Below are positions 41,650-50,702 of a stretch of DNA of 64,000 nt, piece by piece (within the stretch, counting starts at the first letter, position 1; every line of letters begins with the position of its first letter). The notes beneath the pieces are model-generated. The model was not told where the DNA came from. It ran no database searches and was given only the letters and a program-made list of their open reading frames with translations. A program made the position numbers and the translations under genes. Source of the stretch: Paenibacillus phyllosphaerae (GTDB lineage Bacteria; Bacillota; Bacilli; Paenibacillales; Paenibacillaceae). The stretch spans positions 186,001-250,000 of the forward strand of contig NZ_JACHXK010000006.1 of the NCBI RefSeq assembly GCF_014192105.1, read 5' to 3'.

Positions 41650-42444
41650 CTAGGTTCCCGTGCTCTGGTAATGGGCGATGCCGAACCGCCAGAATCGCAG
41701 CGCTCCCATCAATAGGAGAAGGGCAAAGAGCAGGGTCGCCGGCAGCACCCATACGCCGATCTCTCCTCGAATGATGTGGAGTGCGGGAACGTAACTAGTA
41801 AAGCCCATCGGAAGCACGGTAAGCAGCATCATGCGCATCCAGCCGGGATAAATGGTGAGCGGATAATAACAGGCGTTCGTCGTTGCGTCGTCGGTGATGC
41901 GTCGCAGGTCATCGATGCGATGCGTCCAGAATCCGACGGTTGCCGTCAGCACGCCGAACGAGAAGGTAAAGATCGCTCCGCTTAGGATGGCTGCGAACGA
42001 CTTGGCTAAGGCCGTGTACCAGACGATCTGGCCGGCTGCATCGAGCTGCTGCAGGCTTAGCGTCAGGATCGTACCGCCTAAGAACAGCTCGCCGAGCATC
42101 GGACGGAATTGCCGCGTCATCAGGACGAGCAGCACGGGCACGGGGCGGAGCAGCAGCTGATCGAGCAATCCTTCGACGAGATATTTCTCGAAGCCGTTAA
42201 TCTCGGAAGCGAACATGCGGTACAGCGCCCGGTTGAACATCATAAGCGCGAACAGGTAGCCGACTTCATAGACGCCCCAGCCGCCGACGCCGCCGAATTT
42301 GTAGATGACGGTACCGACGGTCAGGAACTCAATGCCGAACATGCCGAAGGCCATGAGCGACGAGAAGGCAAAGTTGAATTTGTACTGCATCTGCGCCCGG
42401 AAGCTTGCGCCGGCTAGCCGAATATACAGCCGAATCCAGTTCAT
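41650..42444 (-). CDS. ABC-2 family permease (COG3694/COG4587 type), second
   Basis: A 264-residue protein with six predicted helices (first FNFAFSSLMAFGMFGIEFLT, last LPATLLFALLLLMGALRFW), a GFEKYLVEGLLDQLLLRPVP loop typical of this ABC-2 family, and VLPMGFTSYVPALHII near the C terminus. It overlaps the first permease by 4 bp (ATGA) and lies 35 bp before the ATPase gene. It probably forms a heterodimer with the first permease. The substrate is unknown. Confidence 0.9.
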   Translation of the reverse strand: MNWIRLYIRLAGASFRAQMQYKFNFAFSSLMAFGMFGIEFLTVGTVIYKFGGVGGWGVYEVGYLFALMMFNRALYRMFASEINGFEKYLVEGLLDQLLLRPVPVLLVLMTRQFRPMLGELFLGGTILTLSLQQLDAAGQIVWYTALAKSFAAILSGAIFTFSFGVLTATVGFWTHRIDDLRRITDDATTNACYYPLTIYPGWMRMMLLTVLPMGFTSYVPALHIIRGEIGVWVLPATLLFALLLLMGALRFWRFGIAHYQSTGT

Positions 42445-43214
42445 CCGCCTTGCACCTCCAGATGCCGACGCAGCACGCGCGTTAATCCGAAGCAGAGCAG
42501 CGTCAGCACAATTGCCCAGCCGAGTGAAATGAGGATCGTCGCAGGCCCGCTAAGCTCCATATACAGTCGCGTCGGGATGTAGTGAATGCTCGGATAGGGC
42601 GAGTATTGGCTCATATGCTTCAGCCACCCCGGCAGCCATTCAATCGGGATGAAGAAGCCGGACAGCAGCACATTGACCGACCAATTCAGCTGCCATAGCC
42701 AGCGCGACTCCGTCGTCCATAGTGCGACGATTCCGATCATGAAGCTCATGCATAAGGAGATGTAAGCGCCGAGGAAGAGGGCGAGCAAGGTGTAGGCCCA
42801 AGTTAAGGGATGTTCAGGCAGCCGGATGTGCAGCAACAGCCAGTAAACGAGGTAGATGGGGACGGAGCAGAAGAGGAACTGATACCCGATTTTGCCCCAT
42901 TCCTTGCTGGCCATGTAGCGGAAGAAGTGGAGCGGGCGCATCAGTTCCACCGAGATCTGGCCGGTTCGCACCAACGCGTCGATGCCGAGGCTGTTCGTTG
43001 TGAAGACGGTCCACAGGCACGCTTGGTTGAAGGCGATATAGCTGAGCATGCCGGCAGCGCCATATTCTCCGAGCGCCTCCCGGTCGCTAACGCCTAGCCA
43101 TATGCAGGCATAGACGTAACCGATGATGATGCTGGCAGCCGTCCGCATCAGATTTGCGCTGCGGTATTGCAGGTTCTGGGCATAGGTTTTGCGGGCAATC
43201 GTAAGGGAGAACAC
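42441..43214 (-). CDS. ABC-2 family permease, first of the operon
   Basis: A 257-residue, six-helix permease. The start is GTG 43214, six bases after AGGAGG. The family blocks are DALVRTGQISVELMRPLHFFRYM (cytoplasmic loop resembling that in the second permease) and VLLSGFFIPIEWLPGWLKHMSQYSPYPSIHYIPTRLY. With the following permease and ATPase it makes a complete exporter unit of the COG4586/4587/3694 class, whose substrates are not established. Confidence 0.9.
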   Translation of the reverse strand: MFSLTIARKTYAQNLQYRSANLMRTAASIIIGYVYACIWLGVSDREALGEYGAAGMLSYIAFNQACLWTVFTTNSLGIDALVRTGQISVELMRPLHFFRYMASKEWGKIGYQFLFCSVPIYLVYWLLLHIRLPEHPLTWAYTLLALFLGAYISLCMSFMIGIVALWTTESRWLWQLNWSVNVLLSGFFIPIEWLPGWLKHMSQYSPYPSIHYIPTRLYMELSGPATILISLGWAIVLTLLCFGLTRVLRRHLEVQGG

Positions 43215-43276
43215 GAAGCACCTCCTGCGATATTAGTAGCGGCTCAACTAGGATAAGGAAAATTTGGGAAAAAGAC

Positions 43277-43305
43277 TAGACTGTTTCTTTACCGGGGGGT
43301 ATACT
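43277..43305 (+). promoter_or_regulatory. Promoter candidate for a short transcript, with a CsoR-like half-site
   Basis: TAGACT (43277-43282), a 17-nt spacer and TATACT (43300-43305). The spacer ends in TACCGGGGGG, so the -10 region reads GGGGGGTATAC, resembling half of copper-sensor CsoR operators. Start predicted near 43312. Confidence 0.4.
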
Positions 43306-43311
43306 ACTATT

Positions 43312-43396
43312 ATGAAAGGCGAGGACACACGTCTCTAGCTTAGAATTTATCTAAAATTAGGTTACGACTTCGTATTTGAGGAAGTCGATTTTTTTG
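43312..43396 (+). ncRNA. Candidate small RNA or leader peptide
   Basis: Between the promoter candidate and a terminator-like stem (CGACTTC 43365-43371 with GAAGTCG 43381-43387, then a T run) lies about 85 nt with no real gene. It holds an 8-codon open frame starting at ATG 43312 (MKGEDTRL). A second terminator-type stem lies 20 nt later. It could be a small RNA, a leader or a remnant. Confidence 0.35.
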
Positions 43397-43409
43397 TTTT
43401 AAACATGAA

Positions 43410-43443
43410 GAAGCTGTCACGGCTTGCGTGACAGCTTTTTTTT
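43410..43443 (-). terminator. Strong stem-loop with T tract, probably bidirectional
   Basis: AAGCTGTCACG pairs with CGTGACAGCTT and is followed by a run of T on the plus strand; on the minus strand the tail is TCTTCATG. It lies next to the 3' end of the convergent AlkZ-like gene and may end it as well as plus-strand transcripts. Confidence 0.7.
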
Positions 43444-43479
43444 GGCGTTCCGGAGGGGTGAAAGTGATGCGTATTGCCG

Positions 43480-44655
43480 TCAGTAGACAAAGGCGTCCGG
43501 GTCATAGCTTGTACCGAGCATGGCGGCGAGGCGCTCCAAGCTGTCGATGATCGTCCGCTTCATCTCGTCATCCGGCTCAATGCCTGCTTCCCACCACCAA
43601 TTGTGAATGGCGAGCGGCGCCTGCTTCTTCTGCTTGACCGGATCGAATCGGGCAACCATCCGGTCTCCGTATACGACGGGCAGCACGTAATAACCGTATT
43701 GCCGCTCCGCTGCAGGTTTATAGACTTCCCATCGGTATTCAAAATCGAAAATGGCCTGGATCAGCTTGCGATCCCACAGCAAATTGTCGAGCGGGGCAAT
43801 TATGCTGGCATGAGGTGCCGGCGCAGCCAGGGCGAGTGATGAATGTAACAGCTCGACATCGCTCGTACGGATATAGAGAGGAGCCGCGAGCCCCTCGACG
43901 GTAACCTCCATGATCAGCTGCTTGGCGAGCAAGCCGGCGAATGCTCGATGCCGCTCGGCTGTCTTCATGCCCGGGATACCGAGCCACGCGTCGCTTGGCC
44001 GATTCCAGAGCAGGCCGACGCTGCCGATCCGGCGAAGCACATACCACTCGTAATACTGCTCGACCGTCTCGAACGGATCAGGCTGCGTGTGCAGCAACTT
44101 AGGGATGACCCGCTCCGCAAGATCATAATACTTGCGGGTGCCGATTTTGCTGGCGATGACGAGTTGGCCTCCATGATACATCCCTTCCAATGCGGCACGG
44201 GATAACCGCGTCGGCCCCCATGCCCAATTCACTTTCTCGTTATCATCCAGGTCGCCGGAGCATAACGCCCCGCGGTTTGCGATTTCCTGCCGAACGCGCT
44301 CGGTTACTTCGGGATTAGCTTCGCACCAACGTCGATATTGCCCACGCATTCTGGCGAAATACGGCCAATCCGACATCGGCAGTATGGACATCATTTTGTC
44401 CCAATAATCGAATAGCTGCCGATCTTGATAGATCAGCTCGTACAACTGCTTGCGGTCAAAATGCGCGATCCGGGACTGCAGCACGAGCTCCGGATTCATG
44501 CCGACAACATTGAGCGGATCGAATTGGATGCATCCGACGCGCTTAATGAAGGTCATAATGCCTTTTTTGCCGGTGAAAGAGGCGTGGGGCGTAAGCCCTT
44601 GATAGAACAAGAGGAACTGCCTGGCTTGCTGCTTCGTGATGGCAATGGCGGACAT
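43480..44655 (-). CDS. YcaQ/AlkZ-like winged-helix DNA glycosylase family protein
   Basis: A 391-residue protein of the HTH_42/DUF1006 (YcaQ, AlkZ) family. It has the N-terminal segment KQQARQFLLFYQGL, RVGCIQFDPLNVVGMNPELVLQSR, central winged-helix repeats and APLDNLLWDRKLIQAIFDFEYRWEVYKPAAERQYGYYVLPVV near the C terminus, matching the family. E. coli YcaQ and Streptomyces AlkZ unhook DNA interstrand cross-links. I cannot confirm the catalytic QxQ/QxD from reading. It is monocistronic. Confidence 0.85.
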   Translation of the reverse strand: MSAIAITKQQARQFLLFYQGLTPHASFTGKKGIMTFIKRVGCIQFDPLNVVGMNPELVLQSRIAHFDRKQLYELIYQDRQLFDYWDKMMSILPMSDWPYFARMRGQYRRWCEANPEVTERVRQEIANRGALCSGDLDDNEKVNWAWGPTRLSRAALEGMYHGGQLVIASKIGTRKYYDLAERVIPKLLHTQPDPFETVEQYYEWYVLRRIGSVGLLWNRPSDAWLGIPGMKTAERHRAFAGLLAKQLIMEVTVEGLAAPLYIRTSDVELLHSSLALAAPAPHASIIAPLDNLLWDRKLIQAIFDFEYRWEVYKPAAERQYGYYVLPVVYGDRMVARFDPVKQKKQAPLAIHNWWWEAGIEPDDEMKRTIIDSLERLAAMLGTSYDPDAFVY

Positions 44656-44781
44656 AGGAAGATCACCTCGATTATGACGTAGGACGTACTCGGTTGGTAA
44701 CTATATTTAAGCATATATCCAGATGCTGGTTGCGTCTACTAGCAGCAAGTTCCGCCCAGTACGCGGTTCCTATCTTTATGC

Positions 44782-44810
44782 TAGACGCTAATGCGATGTG
44801 GAGCTACAAT
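44782..44810 (+). promoter_or_regulatory. Promoter candidate of the EamA transporter gene
   Basis: TAGACG (44782-44787), 17-nt spacer, TACAAT (44805-44810); the -10 is good and the -35 modest. Confidence 0.45.
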
Positions 44811-44848
44811 AATTGGGTTAGTCAATAAGAAGGGACGATCCATTCATC

Positions 44849-45781
44849 ATGTCAACGCCTCCACACAAGCTCGAACCGTCCAAAAATCCGTATGTGCTCA
44901 TGCCGCTGCTGCTGGTCATGTGGGGATCGTTTGCGGCGGTCAGCAAGCTGCTGCTCGATCATCTGGACAGCTACCAATTGATGTTCTCTATCTACAGTGT
45001 GGCCATCATCGTATTCTCGATCATCGTCATTATGAAAGGGCGTCTTACAGAGCTTAAGACTTGGCGTCCGGCAAACTTCCTGCTCCTCCTTGTATGCGGA
45101 ACGTTCACGTTCCTGTACGATTTCTTATATATGCAGTCGCTCACGCTCATTCCGGCCGTCGAAGCTTCGATGCTGAATTACCTGTTTCCCATCTTCATTG
45201 TGCTTTTCGCGGTACCGTTTCATGGCGAGAAGCTGACAACCAGTACGATGGTGTCGCTTGCGATGGGCGTGCTCGGCACGCTGCTGCTTGTCACGAAAGG
45301 CGATTTGGCTTCCTTTCATTTCACGAACCTGAAGGGCGATTTGCTAGCCATCGGCGCAGCGGTCAGCTGGGGGCTGTTCACGAATATCATTAAGAAAAAT
45401 ACGAAGGATATGCTGCTCAGCACCTTCATCATTACGTTCACGGCATTCATTCTATCCCTCGGCTCACTGTTCGTGTTCTCGAAGCCGTTAATGCCTTCAT
45501 TAATGAGCGTCGCCGGCATCTTCTGGCTCAGCTTCAGCAACATCATACTCGGTTTCTTCTTGTATTTCCGGGCTTTGCAACATTCGCCGGCTTCCTTGAT
45601 CGCGAGTTTCACCTTCTTCACGCCTTTCATTACGCTCGCTTTCATTGCCTTGATGCTCGGCGAACAGCTGATGGCTGTGGACTATTTGGCAGCGATGCTT
45701 ATCTTGTTCAGCGTCCCGGCCCAGCAGGCCGGCAAGTTGTTCCGTCGGTTTAAGAAGAAAACGCTGGTTAACAACCTATAG
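44849..45781 (+). CDS. DMT-superfamily (EamA) transporter
   Basis: A 310-residue inner-membrane protein with ten predicted helices formed by two EamA repeats. It has the first-repeat VMWGSFAAVSKLLLDHLD and EASMLNYLFPIFIVLFAVPFHGEKLT (end of first repeat), then LLAIGAAVSWGLFTNIIKKNT and ALQHSPASLIASFTFFTPFITLAFIALMLGEQL at the end of the second. The basic C-terminal tail RRFKKKT lies inside by the positive-inside rule. The substrate is unknown; relatives export amino acids or nucleotide-like metabolites. A terminator follows. Confidence 0.9.
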   Translation: MSTPPHKLEPSKNPYVLMPLLLVMWGSFAAVSKLLLDHLDSYQLMFSIYSVAIIVFSIIVIMKGRLTELKTWRPANFLLLLVCGTFTFLYDFLYMQSLTLIPAVEASMLNYLFPIFIVLFAVPFHGEKLTTSTMVSLAMGVLGTLLLVTKGDLASFHFTNLKGDLLAIGAAVSWGLFTNIIKKNTKDMLLSTFIITFTAFILSLGSLFVFSKPLMPSLMSVAGIFWLSFSNIILGFFLYFRALQHSPASLIASFTFFTPFITLAFIALMLGEQLMAVDYLAAMLILFSVPAQQAGKLFRRFKKKTLVNNL

Positions 45782-45792
45782 ATTCGGATACG

Positions 45793-45833
45793 AAGCAGGG
45801 CTCAGCAATGGGCCTTGCTTTTTGTTTTAAAAG
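45793..45833 (+). terminator. Terminator after EamA transporter gene
   Basis: AAGCAGGGCTC pairs with GGGCCTTGCTT (two G-U pairs), followed by TTTGTTTT. Confidence 0.75.
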
Positions 45834-45950
45834 AAAGTACGACCGTACCTCGTTTCCAAGCATCGCCTAACTGTTGATTCTGATTATTTTTCAATTAGTA
45901 GTTAATGAAAATACGAATGATAAAATGTATAAATATTGTTAAAACGGATA

Positions 45951-45980
45951 TTGACGTTCAGCCAATGTAAGCGTTAAACT
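45951..45980 (+). promoter_or_regulatory. Promoter candidate of the S-layer arabinanase gene
   Basis: TTGACG (45951-45956), 18-nt spacer, TAAACT (45975-45980). It overlaps the first cre-like site and abuts the second, as expected for a catabolite-repressed promoter. The surrounding ~350 bp (45782-46132) holds no other gene. Confidence 0.45.
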
Positions 45981-45993
45981 GTAAACGTTAACA
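45966..45993 (+). promoter_or_regulatory. Two adjacent CcpA cre sites
   Basis: TGTAAACGTTAACA (45980-45993) matches the cre consensus TGWAARCGYTWNCW at every position. Immediately before it, TGTAAGCGTTAAAC (45966-45979) matches 12 of 14. Together they overlap the -10 region, implying repression by CcpA on preferred sugars. Confidence 0.75.
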
Positions 45994-46132
45994 AAAGTAT
46001 TTATAGATTAATAGAATTAGTGAATGGAATCATGGGCGTCTGTATCTCAATCGAGACCGGAGGTGAATCGAGGAGCTTTAGTTTGGTCACGGGAAGTGAC
46101 GGCAAGTGATTTTGGAGGAGGACATAAGCGAG

Positions 46133-49100
46133 ATGAAGCATACGATGAAGAAATATGTGGCTGGCGGTCTTATTCTATCCATGCTTGTACCCGGAACAGG
46201 GTTTGCGGCTGACAGCGGTACGACATCGGCGACGTCGGGATCGGATATTGGGGGGCATTGGGCGCAGCAGGCGTTCGCGAACTGGCAGGAGCAAGGTTTG
46301 ATTCATGGTTACGGCAACGGGATCTTCAAGCCGAATCAATCGATTACCAGAGCTGAATTCGTGACGCTGATTAACCGCGTCTTTAATTTCGTCGATAAGG
46401 CGCAAGTCAGCTTTTCCGATTTGCCGCAGCAGAATCAATTCCATGGCGAATTCATGAAAGCGGTTGCTGCGGGGTATTTGAAAGGCTACGTGGATGGCAC
46501 GGTTCGTCCGACGCAGGTAATCAGCCGACAGGAAGCGGCGTTCATGATCGCGCAGGCTTTTGCATTGAAAGCGAACGCGCAATCGACTGATGCATTGAAG
46601 GATCTGAATGAATTGCCGGCCTGGAGCAAATCCGCTGTGCTAACGCTTGTCAATGGCGGTTACATTCAAGGGTTGCCTGACGGTACGTTCAGTCCGAATC
46701 ATTCGATATCGAGAGCCGAGGCGCTCGTTATGCTGAATAACGTCGCGGGCACGATTCTGAACAAATCGGGCACCTATTCCGACTTGGTCGCCAAGAATGT
46801 TGTCGTCAATCATGCAGACACGACGCTGAAGAACGTTACGATTAAAGGGAATCTGTATCTCACGCCAGGCATTGCTGAAGGGGATGTCACGCTCGATCAT
46901 GTAACGGTGGAGGGTGAGATCATCGCTTCCGGCGGCGGGGAAAATTCCATTCATCTGAACGATTCCACGATTCAGCAGATTATCGTGAACAAGAAGAACG
47001 GGACGATTCGCTTGGTGACGAAAGGCGCTACGAACATTGAGCAAGTGTACGTGCTCTCCGGCGTGAAGCTGGAGGAAGAAGCCTCGGATAACGGCGCGGG
47101 CTTCAAGCATATCATCCTCGACGAGGCACTTGGCAGTCAGGCGACGATTCAGCTAGCCGGCCAGTTCGACCAAGTTGACGTACGGGCATTGACCGCACCG
47201 GAGCTGAAGCTGCTCAGCGGCCAGATCAAGAAGCTGCTGCTCGAACAGCAGGCGACGCTCGTGGTGGAAGAAAAGGCGGTCATTGACGAGGTTGTTATCG
47301 AGACAGACAAGACGATCCCGGTCAAAGGAAAAGGGAAGGTCAATTCGAGTGACAGCAAACTCGTTCGCGAAGAGGCGGTTAAAGGGGAAGAGACTCCATC
47401 CGTAATCATCACGACGCCATCGACCGGCTCGAATTCGGATGACGACGACTCGGATATCGTAGCGCCGACGTACACGAACGTTTCGGTGCACGATCCTTCG
47501 GTCATTAAGGACGGTCAGACGTACTACGTGTTCGGTTCGCATATCGAAGCGGCCAAGTCGACCGATCTGACCAATTGGACGCGCTTCACGAACGGCTATA
47601 CGACGCCGGATAACGTCTTGTTCGGCAATCTGTCCGAGAATCTTGCTGGATCGTTCGCATGGGCGGGAGAGGACGATTCGGACAGCAAGGGCGGCTTCGC
47701 CATCTGGGCGCCGGACGTGTACTGGAACAGCGAATACGTGAATGAGGATAACACCAAAGGTGCATACATGATGTACTACAGCGCCTCCTCCACTTATATG
47801 CGTTCCGCAATCGGTTATGCGGTATCGAAGACGATCGAAGGACCATATACGTATGTGGATACGATCATCTATACCGGTTTTACGGAGAATGAAGCTTACG
47901 ACACGAACAGTACAGTTAACAAGAAGTGGGACAACACGAATATCAAGTCGTTAATCGACGAAGGCGATATTACCGAAGTGGACGAAGATTGGTTCTCCGA
48001 CGGCGCCTATAACAACTACGAGTATCCGAACGCTATTGACGCGACTTTGTTCGAGGACAAAGAAGGCAAGCTATGGATGACTTACGGCTCTTGGTCCGGC
48101 GGTATCTTCGTCCTTGAACTTGATCCGGTGACTGGACAACCGAAGTATCCAGGCGTTGACGGCGAGACGGAAGACGGCCGCATGATCGACCGTTACTTCG
48201 GTACGAAGATCGCCGGCGGATATTACAAATCCGGCGAGGGTCCATTCATCGTGTACGACAAGAGCTCGGGCTACTATTTCCTGAATGTCACGTATGGCGG
48301 TCTTGCTTCTAACGGCGGCTACAACATGAGACAGTTCAGAGCAACCAACCCGGATGGTCCTTATGTCGACGTAGCAGGCAAGGATGCGGTGCTTCCCGAG
48401 AAAACCGAGAACACTGCGTATGGCAACAAACTGATCGGCAATTTCCTGTTCCAACGCGAGATCGGCGACCCGGGCACTGGCCTTGGTTACGGCTATGTGT
48501 CGCCAGGTCATAACTCGGTCTACTATGATGAAGCCGCTGACAAACACTTCCTGTTCTTCCACGCGCGCTTCCCGCAGCAAGGCGAGCTTCATGAGCTCCG
48601 GGTGCATCAGCAATTCCTGAACAAGGATGGCTGGCTTGTGACTGCGCCCCTGCGATACGGCGGAGAGACGCTTGGGAAAGTGAAGAAGAGCGATATTGAT
48701 GGCGACTACAAATTCGTGAACCACGGTTTGGCGTATTCGGGCGCTATTACGAAGTCGGTTGATATCGATCTGGCAAGCAACGGCGTGATTACGGGCGGCG
48801 TGAACGGTTCTTGGACGCTCTCGAATAATTACCAAGCTCATATTACAATCGACGGCGTTGACTATGAAGGCGTCTTTATTAAAGGATGGGACGAAACGCA
48901 AAACGGCGTAACGATGACCTTCACAGGTATTTCCAAAGCGGGCGAGACGATCTGGGGCATTCGTCAAAAAGACTTGACGGACAAAGAAATCGTCGCCGAT
49001 ATTGAGGAAGCACTCACGCTTGGCGATACAAGCAAAATCATGTCCAATCTTACGCTCCCTACTACGGGAATGCGCAATGCGACAATCGAGTGGAGCACTT

Positions 49101-50539
49101 CTGACGCCGACGTCGTTACTGCTGCGGGAGTCGTTAGTCCGCCTGCCGCGAATGAGGAAGTTAAGACGGCGAAGCTGACAGCAACGATTACGAAGGGAAG
49201 CAAGACGGCGTCCAAGTCGTTCGAAATCACGGTCGTACCAGTCGATCTGACGGATGGTCTGGTGGCCCAATATTCGTTCGAGAATAACTTGGACTCCTCC
49301 TACGGCGAATCTGTCGAAGGCACGGTGACAGGCGACCGCTTGGATAAAAATGAAGGCGGCACGATCGCTTATGCTGCCGGCGCCGCCGGTCAATCGGCCG
49401 TATTCAACGGAAGTTCGGGCATTCGACTCCCGGATGGCTTGATTGCGGACGACACGTATTCGGTCTCCTTCTGGATGAATCCGGAAGAATATACGCAATA
49501 TACACCTGCTTTCTTCGGGGCCAAATCGGGCACGAGCTGGATCAGTCTCGTACCGCAATCGTGGGATAATAATACGATGCTGTGGTCGGGCAGCGAAAAA
49601 TGGTATGATGCCGCGACCGGCCTCAGAAACCGGGTACAAGAATGGCACCATATTGCGTTTACGGTCGATCAAGGCAGCGTGAAAGTATATGTGGACGGCG
49701 TGCAGAAATATGCGGGCACGAACTTCCCGGATGTATTCACGACCGACAATGGCGTATTCGGTCTTGGCGTTAACTACTGGGATAAGCCTTTCAAAGGAAT
49801 GATGGACGAGGTTCGGATCTATGACCTGCCGATTACGCAAGAGGTTGTCACGGCGCTGGCCGACGAGCTTACGCCAGTCGCGGAAGATACGGAAGCGCAA
49901 TTATCGGCGCAATACTCGTTCGAGAACGACCTCACCGATACGACTGGTAATTTCGGAGCTGGCACCGTGGTAGGCGGTAAAATCGACACGGTGAATAAAG
50001 GCGAAATTACGTATGCAGAAGGCGTTCAAGGGGATGCTGCAGTCTTCAACGGCGAATCCGGCGTCGTGCTGCCAAGCGGTTTAATCAACTCCCGTAATTA
50101 CTCCGTCGCGATGTGGATCAATGCGGCGGAACTGAAGACCTATTCACCGGCCTTCTTCGCAGCGCGGACGAATACCAATTGGATTAACTTCCAACCGATG
50201 GGCGATGCTTCGGTGAACTTGACTTCCATGCTGTGGTCGGGATATGGCGATAATCGTTATGTTGCGGGAACTGGCGTGGATACCACGCTGAATCAGTGGA
50301 CGCATATGGCCTTTACGGTCAACGATGGCGTGCTGAAAGTATACGTTAACGGCGAAGAGACATTCTCCGGCACGGACTTCCCGGATATCTTCACGACGGA
50401 TAACGGCACATTCAGCCTCGGCGTTAACTGGTGGGATACGCCGTTCAAGGGTATGCTCGACGAGCTGCAAGTCTACACAGGGGTGTTGACCTCGGATGAG
50501 GTTGCTGCACTCGCTGCGGCTCCAACCGTACAGCCATAA
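46133..50539 (+). CDS. S-layer-anchored GH43 arabinanase-type protein with two LamG domains
   Basis: A 1468-residue exported protein. ATG 46133 follows GGAGGAGG and starts a signal peptide (MKKYVAGGLILSMLVPGTGFA). Order: three SLH repeats (about 35-210; e.g. GHWAQQAFANWQEQGLIHGYGNG) binding wall polymers; a repetitive strand-rich region (about 215-430); GH43 five-bladed domain (about 445-790) with the catalytic Asp in VHDPSVI, Asp in YPNAIDATLF and Glu in SGEGPFIVYD; an AbnB-like C-terminal accessory domain (about 855-950); an atrophied Ig domain (about 950-1040); and two tandem LamG-like domains (about 1040-1240, 1256-1460). It probably cleaves arabinan-type side chains at the cell surface. 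Rather short spacing is replaced by an 11-nt gap from ribosome site to ATG. Confidence 0.92.
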   Translation: MKHTMKKYVAGGLILSMLVPGTGFAADSGTTSATSGSDIGGHWAQQAFANWQEQGLIHGYGNGIFKPNQSITRAEFVTLINRVFNFVDKAQVSFSDLPQQNQFHGEFMKAVAAGYLKGYVDGTVRPTQVISRQEAAFMIAQAFALKANAQSTDALKDLNELPAWSKSAVLTLVNGGYIQGLPDGTFSPNHSISRAEALVMLNNVAGTILNKSGTYSDLVAKNVVVNHADTTLKNVTIKGNLYLTPGIAEGDVTLDHVTVEGEIIASGGGENSIHLNDSTIQQIIVNKKNGTIRLVTKGATNIEQVYVLSGVKLEEEASDNGAGFKHIILDEALGSQATIQLAGQFDQVDVRALTAPELKLLSGQIKKLLLEQQATLVVEEKAVIDEVVIETDKTIPVKGKGKVNSSDSKLVREEAVKGEETPSVIITTPSTGSNSDDDDSDIVAPTYTNVSVHDPSVIKDGQTYYVFGSHIEAAKSTDLTNWTRFTNGYTTPDNVLFGNLSENLAGSFAWAGEDDSDSKGGFAIWAPDVYWNSEYVNEDNTKGAYMMYYSASSTYMRSAIGYAVSKTIEGPYTYVDTIIYTGFTENEAYDTNSTVNKKWDNTNIKSLIDEGDITEVDEDWFSDGAYNNYEYPNAIDATLFEDKEGKLWMTYGSWSGGIFVLELDPVTGQPKYPGVDGETEDGRMIDRYFGTKIAGGYYKSGEGPFIVYDKSSGYYFLNVTYGGLASNGGYNMRQFRATNPDGPYVDVAGKDAVLPEKTENTAYGNKLIGNFLFQREIGDPGTGLGYGYVSPGHNSVYYDEAADKHFLFFHARFPQQGELHELRVHQQFLNKDGWLVTAPLRYGGETLGKVKKSDIDGDYKFVNHGLAYSGAITKSVDIDLASNGVITGGVNGSWTLSNNYQAHITIDGVDYEGVFIKGWDETQNGVTMTFTGISKAGETIWGIRQKDLTDKEIVADIEEALTLGDTSKIMSNLTLPTTGMRNATIEWSTSDADVVTAAGVVSPPAANEEVKTAKLTATITKGSKTASKSFEITVVPVDLTDGLVAQYSFENNLDSSYGESVEGTVTGDRLDKNEGGTIAYAAGAAGQSAVFNGSSGIRLPDGLIADDTYSVSFWMNPEEYTQYTPAFFGAKSGTSWISLVPQSWDNNTMLWSGSEKWYDAATGLRNRVQEWHHIAFTVDQGSVKVYVDGVQKYAGTNFPDVFTTDNGVFGLGVNYWDKPFKGMMDEVRIYDLPITQEVVTALADELTPVAEDTEAQLSAQYSFENDLTDTTGNFGAGTVVGGKIDTVNKGEITYAEGVQGDAAVFNGESGVVLPSGLINSRNYSVAMWINAAELKTYSPAFFAARTNTNWINFQPMGDASVNLTSMLWSGYGDNRYVAGTGVDTTLNQWTHMAFTVNDGVLKVYVNGEETFSGTDFPDIFTTDNGTFSLGVNWWDTPFKGMLDELQVYTGVLTSDEVAALAAAPTVQP

Positions 50540-50554
50540 GACGGATCACATAGG

Positions 50555-50596
50555 AACGATCGCATGCCCGAGAAGATTGGGGTGCGATCGTTTTTA
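50555..50596 (+). terminator. Rho-independent terminator after the arabinanase gene
   Basis: AACGATCGCA (50555-50564) pairs perfectly with TGCGATCGTT (50583-50592), with TTT following. Confidence 0.85.
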
Positions 50597-50702
50597 TGCT
50601 GATAACGGTTCGTTTACAGCGATTTCAACCGGCGATAAAAAGGGAGATCGCAAATTGCGTCGAATCCATTAATAAGCAATGACATGGAGGAGGATTATGG
50701 TT

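Noticed and set aside
48071..49900. A 609-codon open frame on the minus strand inside the arabinanase gene
   Set aside because: It is the mirror of a strongly codon-biased gene, rich in Arg, Ile and Val with no domain pattern, no ribosome site and no promoter; the plus strand encodes recognisable Ig and LamG domains.
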